Positions 44,576-54,783 are shown, counted from the stretch's first letter. The stretch: DNA of 64,000 nucleotides from Chloroflexota bacterium (GCA_024232355.1 JAAEPW010000967.1:1-64000); one strand, 5' to 3'. Numbers and translations are program-made. Notes: a model not told the origin generated them from the letters alone.

Positions 44576-44612
44576 TATTCACAACAGTGATGATGATTGA
44601 TATTCACGGTGG
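44538..44612 (+). repeat. Three tandem copies of a 25-bp repeat
   Basis: The core TGATGATTGATATTCAC starts at 44541, 44566 and 44591, a period of 25 bases. As 25 is not a multiple of three, each copy shifts frame. The stop of the truncated kinase lies in copy two and the next gene starts 16 bases after copy three. Confidence 0.9.
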
Positions 44613-44627
44613 TGAGGAGCAACAGAC

Positions 44628-46919
44628 GTGAACTCTATGGCAAAACAAAGCCTGCATTCGACACCGCTGATCGTGGCAGCGGAGGATATCGTTCCGGCGG
44701 CGTACGAGTTGGTCGTCGAAAGCACGAGTGACGGCGTCGTTCTACTGGACGCGCAAAACCGCATTTTGAAACTGAACCCTGCGGCTCAGAGTATGATCGG
44801 AGACCCTGCTGCGAAGGCGATTGGGCAGTCCGTGGAACAGATATGGCCCGAGTGGCCTGACGAGATCGAGTGGTCGTCCAAAGCTGTACGTAAAGAACTG
44901 GGACTAAACAAAGGGGTGGAGCCGCATACCTACGACGTGCGTATCTTGTCCCTGGCAGATACAAGTGGTCATTTCACCATCCGGGTGGCCATCTTGCGCG
45001 ACATCACCGAGCGTAAACGGATGGGAGAGCACGTACACCGAATGGGCGACGAGGCCCGAAGACGGGTGAGGGAACAAATGGCCTTACGAGAGGTTATGGC
45101 CGTCATCGCCTCAACACTGAATCTGAGCGACGTGTTGGGCCGCATAGCTGAACAAATGTGCCAGATTGTAGATGTCACCAGTGCCAGCGTTTGCAGTTGG
45201 GAGTCAGTGACCAAAACATCCACCATGTTAGCCGAGTACTATAACCCAAACGCTTGTGCGCAGGAGCAGACTCTGGGTGTGGGCAGTTCACGTGTGATAG
45301 AGAACTCTAAATTTATGAGGACTTTGCTAGCGGGCCAGTCCTGGACCGATTTCATTGATACCCCAGACTTGTCTGAAAGCAATAGAAATCATATGCTGCA
45401 GTACGGTGCTCAAGCGATCTTGTATGTCCCGCTTTATGTCCGGGGCCAGCTCATTGGTTTTGCCGAACTACGGGAGAGCCGGCGATCGAAGCGATTCACC
45501 CCTGAGGAAACGAGCCTGTGCTGGGCCATCGCACAGGAAGCCACCGTCGCCATCGAAAACGCACGTTTGCACGAACAGGTACAGCAGGAACTGGTCGAGC
45601 GCAAGCAAGCGGAAGAGTCGCTGCGCACGCTCAACGAGGAACTGGAAAACCAGGTTTCGCAGCGCACTGCCGAACTGACCAAAACAAACGTCCAACTTGT
45701 CCGGGAAATCGACGAGCGCAAGGAGGCCGAAGCGAGACTACTCGAACGTAACCGTGAACTATTATCCCTGCACTCGGCGGCCGCCGCCACCAACGCTAGT
45801 TTGGATCTGGAATTTGTGTTGGAAACCGTCAGTTGGGAAATGACCAACCTGCTACAAATCGAGCGCTGTGTCATCTATGAACGGAACGAGGGTGCCAACG
45901 TTGTCTCTGTGATCGCCGAGTATAGTGCCATCGACGATAAAGGCAAAGCGATGAGGGGCCAAACCTGCGACCTGGCGCACTATCCACTGAGAGAACGGGT
46001 AATGGCTGAACGATCAACTCGACAGATAACGATCAGCCAGCCCGACGTTGATCTTGCCGAGTTGGGGCGGATGCACGAAATCGGTATCAAAACCCTGCTG
46101 ATCGTGCCGATGGTTTTTCAGGATCGTGTGGTGGGACTGGTCGAGATGTGGGACAGCCAGGTTGAACGCACCTTTACAGACCGCGAGATTTCTGTGGTCC
46201 AATTCCTGACCACTCAAGCTGCCAGCGCCGTCGAGAACGCTCGGCTGTACGAGCGCGCCCAGCGAGAAATCAAGGAGCGAATCCGGGCGGAGGAACAGAT
46301 CAAGGCATCTCTCAAAGAAAAAGAGGTTCTACTGAAAGAGATTCACCATCGAGTCAAAAACAACTTGCAAGTCATTTCCAGCATGCTCAGACTTCAGGCC
46401 AGAAACGTCGATGATCAATTAACTCTTCAAGTACTTGAAGAGAGTCAGAACCGCATCCGATCTATGGCTCTGATTCACGAAAGACTATATCGTTCCCAGG
46501 ATTTGGCCAAGGTCGACTTTGGCGTATACATTCGAGACTTGGCAATCCATTTGGTCCATTCGTATAAAACATATTCAGGTGGCGTGGACTTGGATGTAAA
46601 TGTTGAGGATATTTTCCTGGACATAGATACGGCGATTCCGTGCGGCTTGATCGCCAATGAATTGATCTGCAATTCTATGAAATATGCCTTTCCAAGTAAC
46701 GACAGGGGGAAAATCAACGTAGACGTCTATGTAAATCAAGAGCAGTTGACGATGATTATCAGCGACGACGGTGTTGGCATCCCACCAGACCTGGATTACC
46801 GGAATACCGGATCATTAGGTCTACAACTGGTCAACGCCTTGGTCGATCAATTGGAGGGGAGCATCGAGTTGTACAACAATGAGGGCACGGAATTCAAGAT
46901 CACGTTCGCGATGCCTTGA
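44628..46919 (+). CDS. Sensor kinase PAS-GAF-GAF-HisKA_2-HATPase
   Basis: 763 residues from GTG 44628 (GAGGAG eight bases upstream). PAS about 20-135, GAF about 150-320 (ending ATVAIENARLHEQV), a long coiled coil (ELVERKQAEESLRTLNEELE), and a second GAF about 375-540. A HisKA_2 core follows with phospho-His in EIHHRVKNNLQVISSML (about 570), and an HATPase with NELICNSMKYAF and DDGVGI. HisKA_2 kinases of this type often act in two-component or general stress signalling. No TM helix. A regulator follows seven bases later. Confidence 0.92.
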   Translation: MNSMAKQSLHSTPLIVAAEDIVPAAYELVVESTSDGVVLLDAQNRILKLNPAAQSMIGDPAAKAIGQSVEQIWPEWPDEIEWSSKAVRKELGLNKGVEPHTYDVRILSLADTSGHFTIRVAILRDITERKRMGEHVHRMGDEARRRVREQMALREVMAVIASTLNLSDVLGRIAEQMCQIVDVTSASVCSWESVTKTSTMLAEYYNPNACAQEQTLGVGSSRVIENSKFMRTLLAGQSWTDFIDTPDLSESNRNHMLQYGAQAILYVPLYVRGQLIGFAELRESRRSKRFTPEETSLCWAIAQEATVAIENARLHEQVQQELVERKQAEESLRTLNEELENQVSQRTAELTKTNVQLVREIDERKEAEARLLERNRELLSLHSAAAATNASLDLEFVLETVSWEMTNLLQIERCVIYERNEGANVVSVIAEYSAIDDKGKAMRGQTCDLAHYPLRERVMAERSTRQITISQPDVDLAELGRMHEIGIKTLLIVPMVFQDRVVGLVEMWDSQVERTFTDREISVVQFLTTQAASAVENARLYERAQREIKERIRAEEQIKASLKEKEVLLKEIHHRVKNNLQVISSMLRLQARNVDDQLTLQVLEESQNRIRSMALIHERLYRSQDLAKVDFGVYIRDLAIHLVHSYKTYSGGVDLDVNVEDIFLDIDTAIPCGLIANELICNSMKYAFPSNDRGKINVDVYVNQEQLTMIISDDGVGIPPDLDYRNTGSLGLQLVNALVDQLEGSIELYNNEGTEFKITFAMP

Positions 46920-46926
46920 GGAGCAG

Positions 46927-47688
46927 ATGATGGACATAAAAACAGAAGGCCTGATTCTAGTAGTTGACGATCAGCCGAATCTGCGGGAATACGTGCAACA
47001 GGCTCTGAACCTGGCGGGATATCAGGTCCTGACAGCCCGGAACGGCGTCGAGGCGCTGGACATTTTAGAGTCACAGCCAGTGAATTTAATATTGGCCGAC
47101 ATTGCAATGCCGCGTATGAACGGTTACCAACTGCACGAACGCGTGATGGCAAACCCACAATGGGTGATAATTCCTTTTGTGTTCCTGACCGCCCGATCGC
47201 AGGATAGTGACATCCGTTACGCCAAAGAGTTGGGGGTTGACGACTATTTGACCAAACCGTTTAATCGTGAAGATCTGCTGGCTGTCGTGCGAGGCAAGTT
47301 GCGCCGGGCTCGACGGGTGGCACAACTATCTTCTATGAACTCTTTGCCACAACCGACTCTGAACTCTTCTGTTCTGTCCGTGGGACGGCTACGAATTGAT
47401 CGTGACCAAATCCGTGTCTTGTTGAACGACAAATCAATCAAACTTTCTGCCAGAGAGTTTAGGTTATTGGAATGTCTGGCTCTACAAGCCGAGAACGTGG
47501 TTTCGTTATCCGAGTTGATCCAGACAACGCATCGCATAGAAACGGACGATGTCGAGGCCGGAGGGTTGTTGCGCCCACTGATCCGTTCTTTGCGCCGCAA
47601 GCTGGGATATCGCGCTGGTGACATGGGATGTATACAGAACGTCCGTGGCGTGGGGTATCGATTGATTCCTCCTGGTAATTCACAATGA
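46927..47688 (+). CDS. Response regulator, receiver plus winged-helix output
   Basis: 253 residues from ATG 46927; its GAGGAG ribosome site overlaps the kinase stop. Receiver: VVDDQPN, phospho-acceptor Asp in LILADIAMPRMNG, LTAR and YLTKPFN. A C-terminal winged helix about 165-248 (LSAREFRLLECLALQAENVV, IRSLRRKLGY, VRGVGYRLI). The natural partner of the HisKA_2 kinase. Confidence 0.93.
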   Translation: MMDIKTEGLILVVDDQPNLREYVQQALNLAGYQVLTARNGVEALDILESQPVNLILADIAMPRMNGYQLHERVMANPQWVIIPFVFLTARSQDSDIRYAKELGVDDYLTKPFNREDLLAVVRGKLRRARRVAQLSSMNSLPQPTLNSSVLSVGRLRIDRDQIRVLLNDKSIKLSAREFRLLECLALQAENVVSLSELIQTTHRIETDDVEAGGLLRPLIRSLRRKLGYRAGDMGCIQNVRGVGYRLIPPGNSQ

Positions 47689-47774
47689 CGTGAGGGCATA
47701 CACAGGATGATTTACACTTTTACATTAACCGGCCGGATAACGACAACACCACGCCTGATTGGGGGAAGACAATC

Positions 47775-50700
47775 GTGCTAAAACCAAGTTGCCCATCCTG
47801 CGGACATCAAGCGGTTCCAGGGAGCAAGTTTTGCAGCCAGTGTGGCACGCGCCTACCAAAAGACCCGTTGCCCCCGGCGGCCCTGTCTCGTAAAGCTGCA
47901 ACGATGCAAAATCTGCGCGCACTCATGCCAGAACCACTGGCCGAAAAAGTCAGTGCTGCTGCAATAGAGATTGTTGGCGAGCGCCGTGAAGTAACGGTCC
48001 TCTTTTTGGACATTGTGAATTTCACCGCCACGGCTCACATCCTGGATAGCGAAGACGTCTACCTCTGGACAGACAAGGTCATGCGTCTCTTGGCAGAGGT
48101 GATTTACAAATACGAGGGCAGCATTGACAAATACACCGGCGATGGGCTCATGGCATTGTTTGGAATGCCAGTGGCACACGAGAACGACGCCGAGCGAGCT
48201 GTCCGGGCTGCCCTGGAAATTGTGGACGTGCTACAACCGTTGCAGCAGCAGTTCCAACACCAATACAACCTGGATCTGGAAATCCGCATAGGCATAAACA
48301 CCGGCCTGGTCATTGCCGGAAAAATCGGCAGTGATTTGCACGTCGAGTACACAGTCATTGGTAATACGGTCAATCTGGCCAACCGGCTGCAGAGCATTGC
48401 CGATTCCGGAACGGTTGCCGTCAGCTTTGCGACCTACCAGCGCACACAGCCATTTTTCGAGTACCAGACCTTGCTGCCTTCAACAGTCAAAGGGAAGCCG
48501 CAACCGATTGGAGCGTTCCGTCCTTTAGAGTTGCGAGCAAAACCTGGGCAGGTGCGCGGCTTGTCTGGATTGCGGGGGCCCATGATCGGGCGTCAAAACG
48601 CCTTGGCTCGGCTGCAGAGTGCGCTAGCCCAAGTTCGCCAGCACCAACACAGCCAGGTTGTACTGATAACCGGAGAGGCTGGCGTGGGAAAAAGCAGATT
48701 GGTAGACGAATTCCGCAGGTCTGTGGCCCAATCAGACGTCAGTTTTTACCAAGGTGTTTGCCTCACTTATGCCCGCTCGAATCCATTACGGCTCTTGGCC
48801 AACGTTCTGCGAGACATTATGCACCTGACCGAAGCAGACCCAGCCGAGGTGCAGCACGAAACCGTACAAACCTACTTACAGCGGCTCGGATTGGCCGACA
48901 ACGACGTATTGCCCTATGTGATCAATATCCTTGGATTGGAGCAGCCGGACTCGGCGATCAAGGCACGCCTGCGCCATTTTGACAACACTGTGCTGCAAAA
49001 ACTTATCCACGCTGCCCTGCGACGGATATTCCTGGCCGAAGCGGATTTGGCGCCCACCATCTTGGTTTTCGATGACTTGCACTGGATTGATCCGGCCTCC
49101 AGCGATTTTTTGGAGCACCTAATCCAGACCACAGACGATGCGCCTTTGCTGTTGGTCCTAGTCTCGCGGGAGGCTGAACGGGAGACTGTCGTCGAGCCTC
49201 TGATCGCCGCAGTGGAGCAATACCACGAGCCATTGACCGACATCAAGTTAAAGCCGCTCTCGCAAGTAGAGGGGCAGTTACTGGTCGACCAGTTGCTCCA
49301 ACACGCAACTGATGAGGCCTTGAGCGTCAAACAGCGCATCGTCGAGCGCGCAGAAGGCAATCCCTTTTATGCGGAAGAAATCATCCGTATGCTGATTGAA
49401 CAAGATGGGCTGGCGCGCGAAAATGGAGGTTGGCACGTCACGCCCCAGGCAAGCGATCTGTTACAACAAGTCCCCGGAACCTTGAATGGGTTGATTATGG
49501 CACGCTTTGACCGTTTGCCTCAAGATCATCGACGGACCTTGCAGATGGCGTCGGTTTTGGGATCGACATTTCCCGTCGATTTACTACAAGAACTCGGTAG
49601 CGCGAGTTCCGAGATCATCGCTGGACAATTGAGCGAGTTAGAAGCCCGTCAGCTTTTAATAACCCTGCCCTTTGGATTGGGCCAGAGCTATGCGTTCCGT
49701 CACGCTCTGATTCAAGAGGTCGTGTATGACACGCTGCTCAAACGGGATCGGCAAAAGATTCACGAGCAGGCCGCCCTGGCAATTGACCAGGGCACGTTCT
49801 GGTTGCCGCACGAGAAAGCCGAGGCCCTGGCCCATCACTATGTGGAGAGTTCCGACCCGGCAAGAGCAGTACCATATCTGATTGAGGCCGCTGAGAACGC
49901 CGGACGGCGCTGTGCGAATGAGACTGCTATCCATCACTACCGCCAGGCACTGGTGCTCATACGCGACCAGTCCACCAGTCACAGTGACCATTCGTTGCGT
50001 GTCGAGTTGGGCATGGGCCAAGCTCTCAAATTCGTCGGTCAATTCTCCGAGGCCAGCCAAATGTTGGAAAAAGCACTCCAATACTTGCTGCCATTGAGTA
50101 TACAAGTCAAGTCGATAGCCCTACTGCCCATCTTGATCCACAGTCTGAAAGAATTGGCCGACATTCGGATGCGAGAAGGTGCATTAGACACGGCCATCGA
50201 CCATTTGCAAGCCGGGCTCGACGCCTTGGGAGGGGAGGGCACCAAAACATATCCGCACCTGTGGCGTCTTTTAATAGATCGCTTGGCCTGGGTTCGCTTC
50301 CGGCAGGGGGATCTGGAAAAGGCATTTGCCCTGGCCAGTTCGGCCACGTTGGGCTTGGATTTGGAGACAGGCGATGACCCCATGACACTGGCCAGCCTGC
50401 ATAACACCTTGGGCGGCGTGTTTTGGCAGTGGGGAAACTTACCCGAGGCCGCCAATTACGTCGAGAGCAGTCTCGAGTTATATCAGAACACGGGCTATGC
50501 GTGGGGCATGGCCATCGCCTACACCAACCTGGGCGTCCTTCACTATGTCCAGGGTTTGTGGCCCAAAGCGGTCGACTATTTCGAGCATGCTTACACGCTG
50601 CGGCGTGAGAACGGATACTTGCCGGAACAGGCGCTGAATCTCAGCAACCTGAGCCAGTTGCGCATCGCGATGGGCGAGCATGCCCAGGCCCGCAAGGACC

Positions 50701-53700
50701 TGGAAACGGGTTTGGCGATCAGTCAGCGTCTGGGCGAGGGATTTGGCATCGTCCTCGCCCAGGTCGGGTTGGCTCAACTGGCTGTTACGCAATCCCGTTT
50801 CCAAGATGCCATCGCACACATCGATACAGTGATGAACATGTCGGAGGCAGCTGGGGAACATCAGATCGCTCACGCGCGCTGGCTCCTGGCCTTGGCCCAA
50901 GCGGGAATGGGCGATCTACAGACAGGGCTGGAGACCGCCGCACAGGCCCTAGAGATGACCCAGACGTCTGGGCTCGCAGAAACAGAAACAGAGTGTCGTC
51001 GCGTGCTGGGTACGCTGCACGCCCGGGCTGGTGATTATTTAGAAGCTGAGACCCTGCTGCGCGAGGCGGTCGATCTCTCACTGCAATTGAACGCCCCCTA
51101 CAGTCGAGGCCAAGCGCTGTTTGAATTGGGCTGTCTGTACGAAAGTATGGCTCGTATCGATGATCCCGCGAGGGTGGAGTGGCGAACGAAAGCATTGACA
51201 GTACTCGATGAGGCCGTCGAGCAATTTGAACGGTTAGGAGCGGCTCGTGATCTTCAAAATGCTCGGGCAACCCTGAGTCAACTCGAGGCCGAAACGGCAG
51301 CCAAGGCGCTTTTTCATGACAGCCGGGATGCGGATCGCGTCGAGGAGCCCCTGCCCGAAGCTGAATGGCACACCGTGGCCGTCGTCTGGCTCAGCCTGCG
51401 CCCGCCGCAGGACGCCGATGAGGAGGTGGTTTTCGAAACGATCGCTTTTCTCATCCCTGCGCTGACGGCCATCGTCCAAGAGCAGCAAGGTCAAGTGATA
51501 CGACATCAGGATGGACTGACGGTGATATTTGGTGCGCCAACAGCCTACGAGGATGATGTAGAGCGAGCGGTGCAGACTGCTCGATTGATGCTGCAGCACT
51601 TGGGTGAATCCACTCACCAAATTGAAATTCCCCTGACTGTCGGTGTGGGTGTGAGCCAAGGCCAAGTAGTCGCCGGTCAAATCGGCCCCCAGTTTCACAG
51701 TCAGTTCACAGTCACGGGCGAGGCAGTGCAAACAGCGCAACTCTTGGCCGAATCCGCTCCAATGGGCCAAGTCTGGGTGACAGAGGCGGTCCAGGCCAAG
51801 ACGGAACGGCTCTTTATCTACGAACCGGCACTATCCGACATTGCATCCACCCTAACGTTAGTAGGTGTACGTGAAGAACCAAGCCCGGCGCGAGGTTTGC
51901 CAGGGCTCAGGGCCAAGCTCATTGGTCGCGACGCCTCATTGCAGGCCATGGTCGATTTGGTGGATAACCTGACGCAAGGCATTGGTGGCCTGATCTGGAT
52001 CGAGGGTGAACCTGGCATTGGCAAGAGCCGCTTGATGGAAGAGTTTGCTGCTTTAACAATGGAGAGCGGTGCTCTTTTCTGGACCGGTACATCTTTTCCT
52101 CAAAAATCCGACCAGGCATTTTCTCTCTTTTCCCATCTCATATTCCAGGCACTCAACTTGCAACCGACGTCCACGCCCGACCAAATTCACGCTCGGATCA
52201 ATCAGACTCTCCAAAGTTGGCCCCGGGATGCCCGGATGGCGCGTTCATATCTAGAAATGTTGTTGGGATTGCGGCCAAGCGGCCTGGAAGGTGAGCGACT
52301 GGCCAGCCTGGAACCGGAACAGTTACGGCAACAGACTTTTGTCGCCCTGCGTAGATTGTTCAGGAGCCTGGCGCACCAACAGCCAATGATCATCTTGCTG
52401 GATGATCTGCATTGGATCGACCCCATGTCGGCCGAGTTGTTACTATTTTTGGTAACCATGGTGACCTTGGTCCCCATCTTGTTTGTGTGCGCCCAACGTC
52501 GGCAAGGTGCTGACTCGCCCAACGATCGTCTCGTGAGAGTCCAGAGCTTGATCCCCACCCAAACGGTCCACCTTCCCCTCCAGCGGCTCTCAGTGACTGA
52601 AAGTGAGATACTCTTGAGCGAACTCTTGCCCAAGACGGAAATGCCAACCGCATTACGCAGGACCATTTTAGAGCAGAGCGAGGGAAACCCATACTTTATC
52701 GAAGAATATGTTCGTATGCTCATCGAGTATGACTACCTGCAGCACCATCAGGGCCGGTGGTCGGTGAATGCGGATCAGGATATCGCAGATTTGCCCGTGC
52801 CATCCTCGTTGGAGGTGCTCATCCGTTCCCGCATCGACGCCCTGCCGCCGGACTTGAAACAGCTTTTACAAGAGGCCACGTTTGTCAGCAGTCCTTTTGA
52901 AATTGATCTGCTCGAAGCAATCTCTGAACTATCCGACGTCAGGGTTGCAGTCAAGCGACTAGAATCACGTCTGTTGGTGCGCCGAGGAACCGAGTCCAAC
53001 CAGTGGCAGTTCAACCACCCCCTGATTGAAGCAGTGGCCTACGGCATGCTGTTGAAAGCTCGACGCAAAGAGTTGCACCTCAAAGTTGGTCAGGTCCTAG
53101 AAAAGTGCTGGGCGGGAGTGGAGACCAATCACGCTGAGGAGTTGGCCTATCACTTTTCACAAACTGACCAAGGCACCAAGGCGTTGAAATACTTGGTGAT
53201 GGCTGGCGAGCGGGCAACAGCCCAATTTGCCAATGAAGAAGCCATTGCCTACTTGGAGCAAGCCGCTCAATTATTGGGTACCGAGCCTAATACGCCGGAC
53301 CACACGAGATGGTCTATTGCTGTTAGCCTGGGAGATGCCTACCGGTCTGTGGGAAAATACGCCGATTCAATAGCAATCCTGAAAGCCGGATTGGCGATGG
53401 CAATCGCCGAAGGACTCTCCGAGGATCTGCAGGCAAGTCTATACCGGCGGCTAGGGAACACGGCTCGACGACAGGGGGAAATGGAAGCCGCCCGTGGCTA
53501 CTTCGACAGTGCGTTGGCTATTTTGAACCAGTTTACCGATCGCCAGTCTCAGACTGAGGTGGCGCGCAGCCTGACCGGAGTGGCGTGGACTCACTTTTTA
53601 CAGGGGCACTTTGACCAGGCACGGCAAGCGTGTGAAGCTAGTTCGGAGGTGGCGCGGAGTGCTGGCACAGTGGCTGAATTGGCCTCGGCCGAAAATCTCT

Positions 53701-54596
53701 TGGGCGGCATTCACTATCGCCAAAGTGAGTGGATACCCGCCTTGCATCACACGACGCGGGCTATGGTCCTGCGTGAACAGGTGGGGTATACCTGGGGGGT
53801 GGCTTCCACCTTGGGTAACTTGGGAGTCCTCGCAGTCTTGGCTGGTCATTGGAACAAAGCCCAGTCGTTCTTTGAACGATGTCTGGCGCTGCAACAAGAT
53901 ATTGGGAATGTGGCAGGTTTGGCCATCGCCCACAACAACGTAGGTTCACTGGCCCGAGACCAGGGAAAGCTAGACCTAGCTGAAGATCAATTTCGAAAAA
54001 GCCTGAATGTGGCAACCCCCTTTAATATGGGCTTTCACATCGCCAATTCATCCATTGGTCTGGCCCAAGTTCTCCTGCTAAAGGGCGAGATCGAGGATGC
54101 TCAAAAGACCATCACAGCCAGTTTTGCTCAAGCCGGAGAGATCGGTGCAGAAGACGCGCTGGCCGAAATATACCAGACCCAGGCCGAGATTTTACTGGCA
54201 ATGTCCCAATGGGATGAGGCCAAGACAGCCGCAGAAAAGGCGGCTTCCCTAGCGGCTGAAAAGGGAAACCGCAGTCTGGAAGCGGTCGGCTGGCGAGTGG
54301 CGTCGGAAATCGAACTGGGGCGGGAGAATCCCCGCGCAGCCCGCGAACTTCTTACCAAGTCCCAGAGCGCTCTGTCCGATACTACTAACGAGTTGGAAGC
54401 CGGACGTGTTGCAGCCCAAGCTGGCCGAATCAGCATATACGAGGGTCAGTACGCGCAAGCTGAGGCAGATCTACGAGCTGCCAAAGAGGTATTTATGCGT
54501 TTGGGGGCAGGGCTCGATCTCAAGCGCGTCAAGGTTGCTCTCAAGCAACCATCTATGCTAAATGCGATTACTCCTCGGACACCAACCACAATTTAA
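47775..54596 (+). CDS. Giant signalling protein: zinc ribbon and tandem (cyclase-AAA ATPase-TPR) x2
   Basis: 2273 residues. A zinc ribbon uses Cys6, 9, 20 and 23. A class III nucleotide cyclase domain (about 65-250) has metal Asp79 (FLDIVNFT) and Asp123 (YTGDGL), plus Asn200 and Arg204 (VNLANRL). An AAA/STAND-type ATPase has Walker A 300-307 (GEAGVGKS) and Walker B about 430-438 (LVFDDLHWID). TPR-like helices span about 650-1170. The unit then repeats: a cyclase-like domain at about 1195-1370, ATPase with GEPGIGKS (about 1411-1418) and LLDDLHWID, and TPRs to the end. In the second cyclase the first metal Asp is gone (VAVVWLSLRPP) and VNLANRL has become VQTAQLL, so it is probably regulatory. 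No TM helix; it may make cAMP in response to a signal sensed by the TPRs. Confidence 0.93.
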   Translation: MLKPSCPSCGHQAVPGSKFCSQCGTRLPKDPLPPAALSRKAATMQNLRALMPEPLAEKVSAAAIEIVGERREVTVLFLDIVNFTATAHILDSEDVYLWTDKVMRLLAEVIYKYEGSIDKYTGDGLMALFGMPVAHENDAERAVRAALEIVDVLQPLQQQFQHQYNLDLEIRIGINTGLVIAGKIGSDLHVEYTVIGNTVNLANRLQSIADSGTVAVSFATYQRTQPFFEYQTLLPSTVKGKPQPIGAFRPLELRAKPGQVRGLSGLRGPMIGRQNALARLQSALAQVRQHQHSQVVLITGEAGVGKSRLVDEFRRSVAQSDVSFYQGVCLTYARSNPLRLLANVLRDIMHLTEADPAEVQHETVQTYLQRLGLADNDVLPYVINILGLEQPDSAIKARLRHFDNTVLQKLIHAALRRIFLAEADLAPTILVFDDLHWIDPASSDFLEHLIQTTDDAPLLLVLVSREAERETVVEPLIAAVEQYHEPLTDIKLKPLSQVEGQLLVDQLLQHATDEALSVKQRIVERAEGNPFYAEEIIRMLIEQDGLARENGGWHVTPQASDLLQQVPGTLNGLIMARFDRLPQDHRRTLQMASVLGSTFPVDLLQELGSASSEIIAGQLSELEARQLLITLPFGLGQSYAFRHALIQEVVYDTLLKRDRQKIHEQAALAIDQGTFWLPHEKAEALAHHYVESSDPARAVPYLIEAAENAGRRCANETAIHHYRQALVLIRDQSTSHSDHSLRVELGMGQALKFVGQFSEASQMLEKALQYLLPLSIQVKSIALLPILIHSLKELADIRMREGALDTAIDHLQAGLDALGGEGTKTYPHLWRLLIDRLAWVRFRQGDLEKAFALASSATLGLDLETGDDPMTLASLHNTLGGVFWQWGNLPEAANYVESSLELYQNTGYAWGMAIAYTNLGVLHYVQGLWPKAVDYFEHAYTLRRENGYLPEQALNLSNLSQLRIAMGEHAQARKDLETGLAISQRLGEGFGIVLAQVGLAQLAVTQSRFQDAIAHIDTVMNMSEAAGEHQIAHARWLLALAQAGMGDLQTGLETAAQALEMTQTSGLAETETECRRVLGTLHARAGDYLEAETLLREAVDLSLQLNAPYSRGQALFELGCLYESMARIDDPARVEWRTKALTVLDEAVEQFERLGAARDLQNARATLSQLEAETAAKALFHDSRDADRVEEPLPEAEWHTVAVVWLSLRPPQDADEEVVFETIAFLIPALTAIVQEQQGQVIRHQDGLTVIFGAPTAYEDDVERAVQTARLMLQHLGESTHQIEIPLTVGVGVSQGQVVAGQIGPQFHSQFTVTGEAVQTAQLLAESAPMGQVWVTEAVQAKTERLFIYEPALSDIASTLTLVGVREEPSPARGLPGLRAKLIGRDASLQAMVDLVDNLTQGIGGLIWIEGEPGIGKSRLMEEFAALTMESGALFWTGTSFPQKSDQAFSLFSHLIFQALNLQPTSTPDQIHARINQTLQSWPRDARMARSYLEMLLGLRPSGLEGERLASLEPEQLRQQTFVALRRLFRSLAHQQPMIILLDDLHWIDPMSAELLLFLVTMVTLVPILFVCAQRRQGADSPNDRLVRVQSLIPTQTVHLPLQRLSVTESEILLSELLPKTEMPTALRRTILEQSEGNPYFIEEYVRMLIEYDYLQHHQGRWSVNADQDIADLPVPSSLEVLIRSRIDALPPDLKQLLQEATFVSSPFEIDLLEAISELSDVRVAVKRLESRLLVRRGTESNQWQFNHPLIEAVAYGMLLKARRKELHLKVGQVLEKCWAGVETNHAEELAYHFSQTDQGTKALKYLVMAGERATAQFANEEAIAYLEQAAQLLGTEPNTPDHTRWSIAVSLGDAYRSVGKYADSIAILKAGLAMAIAEGLSEDLQASLYRRLGNTARRQGEMEAARGYFDSALAILNQFTDRQSQTEVARSLTGVAWTHFLQGHFDQARQACEASSEVARSAGTVAELASAENLLGGIHYRQSEWIPALHHTTRAMVLREQVGYTWGVASTLGNLGVLAVLAGHWNKAQSFFERCLALQQDIGNVAGLAIAHNNVGSLARDQGKLDLAEDQFRKSLNVATPFNMGFHIANSSIGLAQVLLLKGEIEDAQKTITASFAQAGEIGAEDALAEIYQTQAEILLAMSQWDEAKTAAEKAASLAAEKGNRSLEAVGWRVASEIELGRENPRAARELLTKSQSALSDTTNELEAGRVAAQAGRISIYEGQYAQAEADLRAAKEVFMRLGAGLDLKRVKVALKQPSMLNAITPRTPTTI

Positions 54597-54606
54597 CGTG
54601 GGTCTG

Positions 54607-54637
54607 GCAAGTTTCGCACGTTTCGCACGAAACTTGC
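54607..54637. promoter_or_regulatory. Inverted repeat between the giant protein and the subtilase operon
   Basis: GCAAGTTTCG (54607-54616) pairs with CGAAACTTGC (54628-54637) around an 11-base loop; the hexamer CGCACG and variants recur four times in 54614-54651. There is no T-run, so it could be an operator or a weak terminator. Confidence 0.5.
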
Positions 54638-54783
54638 ACGTAACTCGCACGTTTCATCCATAGACGCGAGTGACGAATGCTGCTAAAATATAGGTAGTAG
54701 ATTTCATAAGAAATCGTATTTTGTGCTATCAAGAGGATTGTCAGGCGGGTAGTTTTGGAACCAAACAAGGAGTTGTAATAAGC

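Noticed and set aside
44538..44612. Three 25-bp repeats considered as a short CRISPR
   Set aside because: Copies are contiguous with no spacers, and no cas genes are nearby.
47775..54596. Possibility that the giant protein is two fused genes caused by assembly error
   Set aside because: The two halves differ at almost every position and the join lies in ordinary coding sequence, so an ancient internal duplication fits better than a duplication artefact.
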